Shown here one piece after another: positions 1 through 10,214 of a DNA stretch of 64,000 nucleotides (positions within the stretch are counted from its first letter, which is position 1; every line of letters begins with the position of its first letter). Location of the stretch: positions 8,000,501 through 8,064,500 of the forward strand of contig OZ020618.1 of NCBI GenBank assembly GCA_963971575.1. Direction: 5' to 3'. The DNA is from Liopterus haemorrhoidalis (Eukaryota; Arthropoda; Insecta; Coleoptera; Dytiscidae). Below the pieces are notes generated by a model. The model was not told the DNA's origin and did no database searches. It worked only from the letters and a program-made list of their open reading frames with translations. The translations under genes and the position numbers were made by a program.

Positions 1-265
1 CATATTGATTATTTGGATAATTATGTGCTAGGCACTATTAACTATCGCCACGTGTCAGCAAAAATTAAAACCACTATTTTATGTTATTAGTTTGGGTTAG
101 CTTTAATTAACTTCGAATAAAATAGGTCAAATGGTATTTTATCTAAAGCAATCAAATCTGACAAGGCATTCAGACGAAACTACTTCGGCCGCAGTATCGT
201 ATATTGATTCATCAGTGACCATAACACCCTCGTGTAGTGACAGTGTAGTGTGGAATTTGGTCAGG

Positions 266-425
266 AGGTATGATTGGGCTTTATTTCTACAAATATGCTG
301 CGTATGACGCTGCAGCTATAAACGATGACCGCTACCGTGCCATGTTCGGCAAATTTAAGGTCAGTTAAATGAACTAAGTTTGGAATAGATGTGGTTTCAG
401 CAAGATGGTGATAAATGACACACAA
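266..425 (+). pseudogene. Tc1/mariner DD41D-type transposase remnant
   Basis: A short, frame-broken stretch translates to pieces typical of the middle of a DD41D-type Tc1/mariner transposase: a GLYFY segment, then INDDRYRAMFGKF, and finally WFQQDG just before the second catalytic aspartate. The better preserved member of this superfamily at 41603-42911 has the equivalent order (IIGPYFF, VTVNSER, WFQQDGA). Stops and small indels separate the pieces, and neither end of the element is visible. It is a fossil with no coding capacity. Assignment rests on motif order only. Confidence 0.55.
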
Positions 426-454
426 CACGATACATAATCGAAATTTTGATGGTA

Positions 455-560
455 AAGTACTTGAATATGATCATCGTCATCATTGGCGCGACAGCCCAAG
501 TTGAGCTTAGACCTCCTGTTTCCAGGTTTCATGACCATGTTTTTAGTATATGTACATTCA
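455..560 (-). repeat. Possible LINE 3' tail (ATG/CAT-rich)
   Basis: A CATCGTCATCATT tract followed by GGCGCGACAGCCCAAG, in the order often seen at the reverse-complemented 3' end of RTE-like LINEs. A similar CATCATCATCAAG tract ends the LINE near 29950. No coding sequence remains, so this is a weak call. Confidence 0.3.
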
Positions 561-897
561 GGAGTAATATGGTCAGTATTACATTTTTTAGCGTACACAG
601 AAACCTACAGTTTATAGCCGATTGCGAATGGCTAAGCAGAACCTATAATTTGTATAAATATTTTTACACAAATTATTTGACATAAGCAGGAATTGAACTC
701 ATATCCGTGGCCTTGCTTAGCGGTCAAATAGCAGGTGCAAACGATTTAACTTTTGCAGCTACAGGCTACTTGAATATGATACCCATTTTCACTATAATGT
801 GCATCCAAAACGACGTTTTCCTCTATCGTAAACTGGCGGAACTAGACTGTGTACAATTACCTTCTATACGCAACTACCCCACTCTCCTATATAGTCC

Positions 898-930
898 TAT
901 AGTATTTATATTAAAGATATAAATACTATA
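898..930. repeat. Perfect 14-bp inverted repeat
   Basis: TATAGTATTTATAT (898-911) is followed by a 5-base loop and its exact reverse complement (917-930). It lies just upstream of a reverse-transcriptase remnant. AT-rich hairpins of this size can arise by chance in DNA of this composition. Confidence 0.6.
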
Positions 931-942
931 CGTATTGTGTAT

Positions 943-1160
943 AAATATGGAAACCCACAAGGTTCTCACATTGGACCGATCCTATTCTTATTTCTTGTCA
1001 AGGATATCGGCAATAGGTTGGCATGTGATTCATATTTGCTCTTTGCCGATGACATGATTTTTGAAAGTAAACACAATTGAGTTGCATTGTGATCTGTGCA
1101 CATTGAAAGCTGTTGTAAGGAAATTAATTTTAATCCTTATAATGTTCTAATCCTGGATTT
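943..1160 (+). pseudogene. Non-LTR reverse transcriptase fragment
   Basis: The translation shows two adjacent RT palm motifs in the right order and spacing: GNPQGSHIGPILF (RT block 4, usually G-PQGS-LGPLLF) and then LLFADDM, the catalytic FADD box. The stretch after FADD drifts out of frame near 1080. Only ~70 codons survive, with no endonuclease, 5' or 3' end. PQGS-LGP plus FADD points to a jockey/CR1-like non-LTR element rather than an LTR element. Confidence 0.7.
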
Positions 1161-1221
1161 ACTCTATCACCATACCAAATTTCGTAAAAATATGTTAAGC
1201 CGTTTTTGTGGGAATCTCGGG

Positions 1222-1317
<96 letters not shown>

Positions 1318-1850
1318 TAGGCAGACAGATGCACGGACGGACAGAGAGAAAGACAGACAACCCAGCAATCATTTTTATACGGGCCAGTACTGGTAAAGCA
1401 CATACTCCCCGGCATTGAAAGTAATGGGCCAGTACCCCGGTGTCCCCGGGGCCGTTACTGGCCTATTGATGTATCAGTTGCTGGCCCAGCAACGGTAAAG
1501 TGCAAAATAATCGCATTAGTTGCAAGATTTATTTCTGATGGTTTTAAGTAAAAAGTATGAGTGAAGAAGAGTGCTTATAAAATGCTGGTAAAGTACTTCG
1601 TATAGGCGGAATGCGAAATACAAATGTGAAGTACATTATTAATACTGGCGTTGCACTTACTTTTGGTGCCAGTAATTTACCAGCATAAAAGCAGTTTGCC
1701 AGCATTCGGCCGTTAGTTGAATGTTTGCTGGGAAAATAGTTTTTTTTTGACGAATTTGTCTTTTTATCATCTTTAACGTGTAAAAACCAAATATGAGGCC
1801 GAAAAAAACAGATGCAGCCTCCAATTTTATTAATATACATAAGTAATTTG
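1150..1850 (+). repeat. Repeat B copy 1 (microsatellite-bearing interspersed repeat)
   Basis: Left part CCATACCAAATTTCG then AGCCGTTTTTGTGGGAATC, then the CAGA/GGCA array. The right part ends CAGCCTCCAATTTTATTAAT. The same order occurs reverse-complemented at 25675-25945, and the right end alone at 14870-14935 and 22378-22510. Between ~1340 and 1740 this copy carries about 400 extra bases with GGGCCAGTACTGG-type GC-rich motifs absent from the 25.7-kb copy, probably a later insertion. No coding potential. Confidence 0.6.
1221..1332. repeat. CAGA / GGCA compound microsatellite
   Basis: About ten CAGA units followed by about fourteen GGCA units, part of repeat B. Open frames across it are tetranucleotide artefacts. 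Confidence 0.95.
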
Positions 1851-1859
1851 TAAATTCCA

Positions 1860-2575
1860 AATAAAGTCAATAGATCAGTCAACACCATGTCAGACATCTT
1901 TATTCGAAATGAAAACAAAATGATTTTTTGTAAATATTACTGTAAAATTCTATTATTTTAAATATATCGTAAAATATCTTCAAAATATGAATCTAGAAAA
2001 TAAATTTCAAAGAATAATTATTTTGAAATCCTGCCTAATCCTTAAAATGAAAACGAAATACGTTTCACTAAAATATTGTAACATTCATAACATAAAATTA
2101 CATGAAATACACTAAGAGAATTTGTAATGAGCAGAGATATTATGTATATAGTACTTTTTGGAAAAAGGAAAATTTCAGATGAAATATGCAGGATACGAAT
2201 GTAAGAAATAAAATCAAATTGGGCATAAAGAAAATGGAAATGCATAATAATTAGAAGAATAAAATATGTGACATTTCAAAGGGACATTACGATGCAGATC
2301 GTGTAATTCTGTTAAGTATTAAGAACTGCCAACCTAACAACAAAGACATTCGAAATGGATTATGTACTTCCTCGTGTATCAGAAAGACTTTCGATAGATT
2401 TTAAATATATATCATGAAATCTCTCCAACTAATGCATAAACGGTAGATGCAGCAAAATTCGGTACTGTGCAAGAGTACTGAAAGGACCACCGCCCTTTTA
2501 AACCATTAACTTAGTGTGATACTGTAGATCTCCGATGTTTCACACCAATTTACTTAATCTTTCAGTTAGTTCGTT
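1860..2575. other. AT-rich stretch, nothing recognised
   Basis: No open frame with recognisable similarity, inverted ends or tandem structure seen. Confidence 0.5.
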
Positions 2576-2640
2576 AAAAATTTTGGTGCACAGTAGTGAT
2601 GGCATTTGCACCTAACGCAGCCCATCTAAATAACTCCTTA
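2576..2640 (+). repeat. Repeat E copy 1
   Basis: Core GCACAGTAGTGATGGCATTT then GCACCTAACGCAGCCCA. The same ~45-bp core recurs near 7915, 29345, 39345 and 61590. It is inserted in, or attached to, a decayed minus-strand LINE. Confidence 0.6.
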
Positions 2641-2649
2641 AGTTTCCAA

Positions 2650-3180
2650 ACGTTGTGGTAGCTAAAGATATTCAGTAATTTCGTCATCGATCGTGCTTTT
2701 CGATGTAACCATGCTACCAAGACATTTGAAAGCATTTACCTCTTTAAATTCTGTGCCGGCATGTAGAACTTATGCTTTTGTTGAAGTTAGTTAGACAGTA
2801 AACGTCTTATTGAGGTTTGCCCAATTTTTTTACAACATCAGCAAATTTGATGATGGCTTCCTGCAATAGAATCCGGTGTCTTGTACTAAGCCGCAACAAT
2901 CAGCATATAATTCTGTAATAACATTACTACAGGCTTTTTTTGCTGTTAAGACGTGATAACCTTAACAGTCTACCGTTGTATGGAATTTAATTTCGATACC
3001 ACCAGTGTACTCGTTGAAGGCATGTTGCAGTACGGCTGTCATGTATAGTGCAAATAGTAAGTGTGTAAGAACACAACCTTGTTTAGTACTATTTTGTACC
3101 CTAAAAGGTATAGATGACATATTTCCGATTGATGTGTATGCTTCCATACTATTGTCCGGTTGTTTGGTAAGATTAATGAT
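2650..3180 (-). pseudogene. LINE reverse transcriptase, downstream part
   Basis: On the minus strand, 3147-2962 encodes a continuous 61-residue piece ending at a stop; it contains TKQGCVLTHLLFALYMTAVL, the RT block written V-QGCVLAP-LF in RTE-like LINEs. Further along, in shifted frames, FKCLGSMVTS and TIDDEIT match the post-RT F-YLGS-(V/L) and DIDDEI motifs. The YADD box is not in frame. The element is missing its 5' part, which appears on the far side of an inserted SINE at ~3186-3390. Multiple stops make it inactive. Confidence 0.7.
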
Positions 3181-3185
3181 TTTTG

Positions 3186-3385
3186 TGGTAGCCGGTCGCT
3201 ATTGCGTAGTGTTGAGCTCAATTGACTGCTAACCATGGGGACTCGGGTTCTAATCCCGGCGATGGCATGGATGGTTGTATCTGCCATAAAATTATTAAAG
3301 TATCCAAAATAAAAATAACGGATATTCTGTTTAGTGATTATTAGTAGTCAAGACCAAAAATGAAACTAAAAAAAAACTTTGAGTT
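3186..3385 (+). mobile_element. tRNA-headed SINE nested in LINE
   Basis: A tRNA-like head at ~3196-3262 has an A-box-like GAGCTCAATTGA, an anticodon-loop-like CTGCTAA (as in serine GCU tRNAs), and a B-box GGTTCTAATCC at 3246-3256. It is followed by an AT-rich body. It sits between two collinear pieces of one minus-strand LINE reverse transcriptase (AFDSMPHEALRQ at 3395-3450 and TKQGC at 3100), so it is an insertion. The acceptor stem does not pair convincingly, so it is a SINE head rather than a functional tRNA gene. Exact ends were not determined. Confidence 0.55.
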
Positions 3386-3389
3386 TTAC

Positions 3390-3460
3390 TTTACTTGCCT
3401 TAAAGCTTCATGAGGCATGGAATCAAAAGCCTTGGTAAATTCTGTTTGGACTCTTGGTAA
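3390..3460 (-). pseudogene. LINE reverse transcriptase, upstream part
   Basis: Minus-strand translation gives EFTKAFDSMPHEALRQ, matching the AFD--(S/P)HE-LW block that starts the RT palm in RTE-like elements. It is collinear with the piece at 2650-3180 and separated from it by the SINE. Confidence 0.65.
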
Positions 3461-3748
3461 CTATCAGATGGACGTACAATAATAAGAAAATTGTCGGAAA
3501 TTGGTTATTGTTAAACCAAGATAGAAAAATTTGGAGAAGTAATGGAGAAGACTATGTTCAGCAGTGGTTCAACTGGTAGATAATGATGCTGATAATGTCT
3601 CCAAATGGAAATAATGTCTCCAAACCTAGCTGGGGTTTGTCCTTTTCTAACACTTTCCTTCAAAAACTACATTTTGGGTTGTTAGATGCTCCTTCAATTT
3701 ATTTTCTAAAATGTGGTTCACTAGAACAGTGTTTTTTCACGCTTATTG

Positions 3749-3931
3749 TCACTTAATTGGATTTTTGCCATCAAGCATTTCTTGTTTTAATGCTTTCCAA
3801 TCTCGTCTTTGGTTTTCTGATTTATTAATGTTCTCTTTGCTCATGCCTTTTCTATATAATAGTGCTCTCGCAGTTTGTGGTATATTCCAGAGATCGGCAA
3901 TATCTTTTGCCAGATATGGTTGGTACCGCAA
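3749..3931 (-). pseudogene. Unassigned short ORF next to a MITE
   Basis: A 60-residue minus-strand frame (starting MRYQPYLAKDIADLW, ending KNPIK), charged and lysine-rich, with composition more protein-like than most frames here. No signal peptide, membrane segment or known motif is visible. The frame extends upstream a few codons to the pogo-like MITE at 3946, which interrupts whatever preceded it. It could be a host exon or a fragment of an unrecognised element. I do not recognise it. Confidence 0.25.
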
Positions 3932-3945
3932 CCTAAATACGACTA

Positions 3946-4373
3946 CAGTAATACCCCGCCACTCGACGTTAATTCGTGCTGAAAAAGCGTCGAGTAGCGA
4001 TTACGTCGAGTGGCGAGTCGAATTTCTCCATAAGAAATAAAGAGAATCATATGTACATATATGTATATGTTTTCCTTTTAGCTATGCTTGCATTTCTATC
4101 CTTTGGACCCATAATTATAAATATAAATCACTTATTTTAGCAAAAAACAAAAAGTTCATAGCTGCACTAAATCTGAGTTGTTGTCGTCAAGATATCTAGG
4201 CGCGAACTGCTGGTCATGCGTTCCTTTGGCTTTGTTTACCAAAATATGCATCACGTGATCGGTACTCGATCACGCGTCGGGTAGCGATGCTTCCGTTGAC
4301 TTTCACTCTCAACATTTACGTCGAGTGGCGAAAACCTCGAGCTAAGACGCAGTCGAGTAATGGGGTATTACTG
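3946..4373. mobile_element. pogo/Tigger-like MITE with TA duplication
   Basis: Ends are inverted: CAGTAATACCCCGCCACTCG on the left and a right end whose complement is CAGTAATACCCCATTACTCG. TA precedes and follows the element (3944-3945 and 4374-4375). Subterminal GTCGAGTGGCGA motifs occur in inverted orientation near both ends. 428 bp with no transposase. CAGT(A) ends plus TA point to the pogo/Tigger branch of Tc1/mariner. Confidence 0.75.
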
Positions 4374-4375
4374 TA

Positions 4376-5060
4376 TTTTAATATTTGTAGGAATTCTTTT
4401 TTATTGTTCATGTGGCAGTCCAACGTTCCTGTTTTCTTTTGCTCGTCGAGAAGTTCAATGTTTCTTTTTTTTTAGATTTATCCCTAGATAGTCATATATG
4501 GGGCAGAGAAGTTAAGTTCTGATTTTCTTATTTTAATTTTTTTTTTTTTTTTTCGTCCCTGACGATCGGTGCTAACTTCTGATCTATAGTAAAGCATTCA
4601 TTTGTTCGACTTTCAAAAAATCATTTTTCTATATAAAATATGGATTCGCTTCACTAAAAGTTTTCTGGTGACAAATTATGAATTACTTTAAGCTTATGTC
4701 AACTTTTAAACAATATAGTTTATTTAATTTGTAAATGAAGTAAATTTTCCAATTCATTAATGCATTGTGAGAGGACCTTTGTGCTTCAAATAATATAACT
4801 AATTCATAAGTTGTTTTGTAAGGATTAGCATTACAGAACGAACTAAAAAGCAATACGATGAAATGTTAGAGGCTTTGTAATGCCTTTGACGTCAAATGAA
4901 CTACAAGTTAATTAACATTAAATGAAATGTAATTATTATAGATACGGGTATACGTATGGATTAAGACAGAATTGTTAACTGAAAATTCTGTACATGACAA
5001 CCATTCTATAGATATGAAGAAATTAATAAATATAGAAAGGCTAACAAAACAATATACCAG
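4376..5060. other. AT-rich stretch, nothing recognised
   Basis: Contains a T-run near 4540; otherwise no open frame, tandem array or inverted ends that I can name. Confidence 0.5.
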
Positions 5061-5099
5061 TACCTATACCAGTAACTATACCAGTGGTGAAAAGGGGAA

Positions 5100-5470
5100 A
5101 ATCAGGATGGCATAAGATCTACTGGGAACATATTATAAATGAAATAATGCTCAGTAATGACTACAAGAGTATTATCAAGAACTGAGAGGTAGACGATTAC
5201 AGTGGATAGGACATGTGATGATGATGATGATGATGATGATAAGGGAGGAATGAATGGTTAGGAATATATTGGAAGGAAGATTGAATACCTGTCGACTAAT
5301 AGTAACACCTCGCAAGAGATGGAGAGATCAGACGGAAGATCTAACAAGTATTGGTGTACATAGCAAATGGAAAGAACTGACAATAAACAGATGACGATGA
5401 AGGACTTGAGTGAGGCCAAAATTCAACCCAACACACAATACCCAAAGAAGAAGAAAAATGGGTTAATGTT
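5100..5470 (+). pseudogene. RTE-like LINE C-terminal remnant and 3' end
   Basis: Plus-strand translation gives QWIGHV, then after a GAT microsatellite expansion RNILEGR, PRKRWRDQTEDL and W-ELT, ending EAKIQPNTQYPKK. This is the order of the C-terminus of RTE-type ORF2 (RW-GH--RM, GR---GRP--RW-D-I--DL, W---A-DR--WR---EAK). Frames shift several times. The 5' portion is not recognisable. Confidence 0.55.
5216..5241. repeat. (GAT)n microsatellite
   Basis: About eight GAT units inside the LINE C-terminal remnant, at the position coding for the RM segment. Confidence 0.9.
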
Positions 5471-5479
5471 CCGTATAAG

Positions 5480-6145
5480 TTCACCAGGCATAACTCGTCA
5501 GACAGAACGTGTATGCTAGTTGGAATGAGATTTGGTCTTGCCGAAGCGCCGCCCCTTTCCTTCAAAATATAACATTTACGATTCTGAAATCTAAATAAGT
5601 ACTTGATAATTATACGTTTTGAAATCCAAGCAATTATTTAATAAGTGTTTGTTAACATTTAGCTCGTATTAAGGTTTTTAAAGAAAAACTTGAATAACGA
5701 AATTTCAGTATTTTTACGCTTAAAGTCATATTTAAATAGTTTGAATGAGATTTATAGTATACATATGTTGAAAAACACTAACTTTATTAAAAGAGAGAAT
5801 CCTCAAATTATCAATATATTCCGACCTACCAATTTTATGTCTAAAATAGGACATGTTTTTCAACATATGGCAACTACACAACTTCTGGATTAATATAAAA
5901 AATTAAAAAAAGTTTTCAAAGTTGGGGCATCTTTTTGTTTGTTTATTTTTGGACGAAATTCACATTTTAGAGAAAATCGGCAAAGGAAAAATCGATTACA
6001 TTCTACGTCACCATGCTTTTAAATTGTGCTGGACATTTACCTAACACCCTGTATATGTTGACGGTCGGTAAAAAGATTCATAGATAACTGCGGTTGGCAT
6101 TTTTATTTGATTAATATGATAATCGCTTCTTATTCATTGATTTTC
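5480..6145. other. AT-rich stretch, nothing recognised
   Basis: A 67-codon frame at 5690-5893 has no recognisable motif and AT-driven composition; not called as a gene. Confidence 0.5.
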
Positions 6146-6149
6146 GTTT

Positions 6150-6312
6150 AAAGCCTACTGATTGGTTACAGGGTTACTATATTCCTATTGGTTCATTTGA
6201 ATTTAAAACATTCTGATTGGTCATAGAATTACTCCATTCCTATTGGTTCATTTAAATTTAGAGCATTCTGATTAGTTACAGGATTACACTATTCATATTT
6301 GTTTATCTAACC
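6150..6312. repeat. ~57-bp tandem repeat, about 2.8 units
   Basis: Units begin CTGATTGGTTACAGG or variants and each carry CCTATTGGTTCATTT. Three diverged copies start at about 6153, 6211 and 6269. Each unit has two ATTGGT (inverted CCAAT) motifs, which may be compositional. Confidence 0.75.
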
Positions 6313-6319
6313 CAGCTCT

Positions 6320-7008
6320 GGTAAATGCTGTAGTCCTTTTTTTTTTTGGTTTTGTTAGAATAGTTCAATGTCAAAAATTCGCGTAACCAAACATGACAGA
6401 AAGAATAAAATGCTTTCTATATACGTCCTAAATATAAGCTCTCAACATTCATACAAACAGAAATGGAAACATGAAAATATATTTTATTTACAGAAAACTT
6501 AACAAAAGCTCAAGTTTCATTGTAAATTCATATCTAGATACGTGAATTCCGGAGTCGATTCTTAGAATTTCCCTTTTAAAACGTCAACGGACCGTCCTCA
6601 AAACATAATTACAAATACCTAGCATACAGAGGTGACATGTCAACGCGACGAAATGGAAACAACCCAATTGCCTGTATAATAAACCAGTAGGTGGCTTTAC
6701 GACCTAAACTTGGCCACATAAAAGGTCGACCTCCCTGTTTCAAATACGCATCCCTGAGTTTCATAATTAATCTAAACGCTGGCAGGTTATTTATAAAGGT
6801 GACCGAACATCGAATCAATCCTTTGCATGACAGTTCTTTAGTTCCTTCTATGGAGGGAAAAAGATATGCTTCCTGACTCGGCTAGTTAGTTACAAATTAG
6901 TTTTCAACTACAAAAACAAGATATTACGATCAGTATTAAATTCAAGGGGAAGAACCTAATGTATTAGAAACATTCTCTACCAAACCACAAGTCATTCTAC
7001 TCAATTTA
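6320..7008. other. No confident feature
   Basis: Overlapping frames at 6609-6876 are mutual shadows with no recognised motif. Confidence 0.45.
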
Positions 7009-7010
7009 AG

Positions 7011-7625
7011 AATAATAATAATAATAATAATAATAATATTTATTAATCCTTTAAATGCAGGATTGCATGTAGGATATGTCAGTACATAAGTTTACAATTT
7101 TACACAGATCTTGATCAGTAATACAAGTTATGCAATTAATAAAACAACAAAATCATATATTAAATTACCCAAAATTAATGTTCCCCATTGGCATTACACC
7201 AGTCCTTACAAATTTTTAAAAATTCATTCATTGAGTATACACAATGCTCTATAAGAAATACCTTAATCTTCCTCTTAAATATAGCAAACTGCGTTTCATT
7301 TCTGACATTAAATGGCAGTGAATTAAATAATTTAATACCAACAGTTTTGGGTGATTTTTTTGTCAGTTCCAGCATGTTTGCTGGAGTTCTGAAACAATCT
7401 TTTCCTCTGGTGTTATATGAATGCTGGTTCAAATGGCGAGCAAAGTATATTTGATTTTTAAATACATAGACCAGCAACTCTAAGATGTAAATACCAGGAA
7501 CTGTTAATAATTTGTATTTTACAAAAAGTGGTCTGCATGATTCAGTGCGTCTTTTGTTTGCTATACAACGTATTATTTTTTTTTGGGAAATAAATATGTC
7601 ATCTGCCATAGTTGATGATCCCCAA
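7011..7625 (-). pseudogene. Jockey/CR1-like LINE 3' end with (ATT)n tail
   Basis: Minus-strand frame 7609-7175 (144 codons, closed by a stop) is the C-terminal end of ORF2: FISQKKIIRCI, then ESCRPLF, LLTVPGIYILELL, HSYNTRGKD and LFNSLP. These match the LQK-AIR-I, SC--LF, L-ILT--YI, HS-(N)TR and N-LP signatures at the end of jockey-superfamily ORF2. About 130 bases of 3' UTR follow, then a (AAT)n/(ATT)n tail at 7011-7039, as expected for a LINE terminus. The 5' part is missing beyond ~7625, the usual 5' truncation. The frame is open, but it lacks the RT core. Confidence 0.75.
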
Positions 7626-7904
7626 ATAGGTCTGATTATTTCATTCGTTCTTTCTTCAAAACAAGTCTTTTAACACCAAGACAAAGCCCTGTAAGCCGGA
7701 ATGGACACTGGGCGGTAAAAAATTTGACAGCTATAAAATTCTTGTGGGCAGAATTTTAGAGGAGAAAATAATTTTGAAATTTATACATTTTAGTTTTTAA
7801 TTAACATATATATATATATAAATTACAAATTATAATGTTGTAATTATCAATAGGCGTCTAAAGTCCAAAAACTTGCAACAATTACTTGCATTACGTGCGC
7901 GAGT

Positions 7905-7965
7905 GATATTTTAACATATTTGGCGCACAGCAACAAAGGATATTTGTGCCTAACGCAGCCCTAAA
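7905..7965 (+). repeat. Repeat E copy 2
   Basis: TTTGGCGCACAGCAACAAAG followed by GCCTAACGCAGCCCT. Best-preserved core of this dispersed repeat in the window along with the 39.3-kb copy. Confidence 0.65.
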
Positions 7966-8035
7966 TGAAAATATATTTAAACAACCGCCCAATGTGCTCT
8001 CACCGATGTTCTGCAAATGTATTCAAATTAGCAGC

Positions 8036-8690
8036 ACAGTAAAATATAAAGATCTACGGTTTAAATTTTATTGTTTAAGTATTGTAGTCTTAGTATATTA
8101 GTCTAGAAAAAAATTAGGTAATAACCGAATATAAAGACGAATCGTCAAACAAAATCTTTGAAAATGACGAAAAATCGAAAAAATTGTAAGGATACCCCTT
8201 ACGATGTTTTGCCATTTTCAAGGGTTTAACTCAACTAGTCATATAAATTCATAAAATTGGATGTTGGGCCTTTTTTTCCAGTCTAAACAAGATACAAAGG
8301 TTTAAAAAATTTAAACCGCAGGTCTCTATCTTTTACTGTTTTCAAGATATTTTTTTTTTTTTTAATTTTGGAAAAAAAAATTAAAAAATCATAATTTTTC
8401 AAAAAAATTAAATATTTTTTTCAAAATGTGACCTAAGGCTATTTACGAAATCAATATTATTAAAATTCCAACCACAGGTCTTTATATATTATAGTTTTTA
8501 AGATACAGTCACGCGAATAATTTTTTTTTTTTGTAAAAATGTCTATTTCAAAACGATTTAAATCAAAAATAGGCACGGCTCGTAAGGCCCCAATTTTCTT
8601 ACAAGATAAAAAACCAATGAGAAGTCTAAAAAATCAAACCGCAGATCTTTATCTTTTACCGTTATCCAGATAGATAAAGGTATTGAAATA
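8036..8690. repeat. Element with internal degenerate ~160-bp repeats
   Basis: The motif ACCGCAGGTCTCTATCTTTT and variants recurs at about 8325, 8470 and 8637. A reverse-complemented form (AAAGATCTACGGTTT) lies at 8048. The inverted first and last copies could mark the ends of a non-autonomous element. Very AT-rich with long A and T runs; no coding potential. Confidence 0.4.
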
Positions 8691-8735
8691 AGCTGTATGG
8701 AAATACAGCCAAATACCTAGAAACCAAGTTTCGAT

Positions 8736-9256
8736 GGAAAGAAGGTGTGAAAACATTAGAAATTATTCAGCGTCTGCAAGGAGTATTTGGTGAGTCTGCA
8801 GAATCCAAAAGTACTGTTTATCGGTGGATCGATCGTTTTAAAACCGGTAGAACATCACTAGAAGACGATCCATGCAGTGGGCGCCCAAGCACGTCGGTAT
8901 TATGAAAGAAACATTACTGTCGTCGAATACCTACTGAAAGAGGACAGGCGAATGACTATTCGTCAAATTAGTGTGCGCCTAGGGATAGGTACACGACAAG
9001 TTCAGTACATCTTGCATGATTGTTTGGGCATTAGCAAGGTTTCGCCGCGCTGGTTGCCAAGGCTGTTGGAATAGGTGGATTGAGGAGACACCGAAAAAGT
9101 TCTTTGAGGACGGCTTAAAAAAATTAGTTTATCGTTGGGATAAATGTATTCAGTTAAATGGAGATTATGTTGAAAAACTACATTGTAATATTGACGAAAA
9201 TTAACAAAATAATAAAAATTATAGCTAAATTCCCAGAACTTTGGAAACATCCCTCG
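8736..9256 (+). pseudogene. mariner transposase, 5'-truncated and internally deleted
   Basis: Begins abruptly inside the N-terminal domain (WKEGVKT) and runs through both helix-turn-helix modules (STVYRWIDRFKTGR; MTIRQISVRLGIGTRQ; ILHDCLGISKVSPRW). It then jumps directly to the C-terminal tail (FFEDGLKKLVYRWDKCI, GDYVEKLHC). The whole D,D34D catalytic core is gone, and a 1-base shift lies near 8878. The right terminal repeat (complement CGAGGGATGTTTCC) ends at 9256, followed by TA. The left repeat is absent. Closely related to 53995-54708, which has a matching right-hand deletion point. Confidence 0.85.
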
Positions 9257-9258
9257 TA

Positions 9259-9600
9259 TAACAAGCTCCTACTCTACGAGTACATATAAATTGGCATGGG
9301 CTTATGGTATTCAACTTTGGGGTTGTACCAAAAAATGTAATATGGATATCATACAACGATTCCAGAACAAGGTACTAAGAAACATCGATGCTCCCTGGTA
9401 CGTTATAAACAGATCACCATAGCATCTGAAAGTAGAATCTGTAACTAGTGGAATCCAGAGAAAGCACGGATACACAAAGAAAGGTTCCACAATAACGAGA
9501 ACGTTGAGGCCATCCAGCTCTTGGACAATGAGAACATAGTCCGCAGACTTAAGAGAAAAGAAACCTTTGAATTAGTTTAAATGATGGTCAAAAGCAGAGA
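9259..9600 (+). pseudogene. Jockey LINE ORF2 C-terminal fragment
   Basis: Translation begins after NKLLLYE with YKLAWAYGIQLWGC, then DIIQRFQNKVLRNIDAPWYV and NRSPHLKVES in nearby frames. These are the conserved (K/L)P-W-YGIQLWG and IQ-FQ-K-LR-I--APWYV blocks at the end of jockey ORF2. Frameshifts and stops are present after ~9410. The mariner remnant ends right at its left border. Confidence 0.75.
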
Positions 9601-9604
9601 CAGC

Positions 9605-10090
9605 GCTTGTGTAAGTGCACAAGAAAAATGTGTGAAATAATTTTAATAGAAACTGAGGGACATTAATGGGTGACCTCTTAGACTTAAGTGTACATTTAGT
9701 AATTTATGATAGAAACAAATTGCTTATTAGTTTATTAATATTAGACTGTAATAATATAAGTGCTAAAAAGTGCTTTAACAAAAAAATAAGTTCGGTCTCA
9801 AGGAAAGAAAAGTAAAAATATAGTAATTCACGTAACATATATTCTTTGTGAAGGTGTTTAGTTTGTTGTTAACCAGAGTTATATTAGCATGAGGGTGCGT
9901 AAGTGCACGTGCAACATTTCAGGTACACATGCACACCACCTATAATTGATTATCCACCTAACGTCAAGTGTCATGTTTGCAACACTGCACAATTTACCGT
10001 CGTCATCAACGTTCAAAATCGCCAATTACCACTACACAAAAGTAATACATTAGAACAGTGATACTCAAACCATATGAGTTGATGTATTTA
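9605..10090. other. Non-coding stretch, probably LINE 3' UTR at its start
   Basis: The first ~200 bases follow the jockey fragment directly and may be its 3' UTR. Nothing recognised beyond. Confidence 0.35.
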
Positions 10091-10094
10091 ATTT

Positions 10095-10190
10095 TTTCTT
10101 GTGATATTCGATGATAATTGGCCTGTTTTCAGCTCGTTACCATCACCCTGCTTCTGTTAAAATTTTAGAACAGTCTTTTATCCTATTTAT
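10095..10190 (+). repeat. Repeat D copy 1
   Basis: TGTGATATTCGATGATAATT then GTTACCATCACCCTG and GAACAGTCTTTTAT; matches 39155-39250 in the same order. Confidence 0.6.
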
Positions 10191-10214
10191 AACTATTTAT
10201 AACACTTTCCCTAG

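Noticed and set aside
1096..1418. Open frames on both strands over the CAGA/GGCA tract
   Set aside because: They are translations of a tetranucleotide microsatellite (RQAGRQ and CLPACLP repeats) and have no other content.
3195..3265. Functional tRNA-Ser gene
   Set aside because: A and B boxes are present, but the acceptor stem does not pair and the sequence continues into a SINE-like body inside a LINE.
5690..5893. 67-codon ORF
   Set aside because: AT-driven composition and no motif or context.
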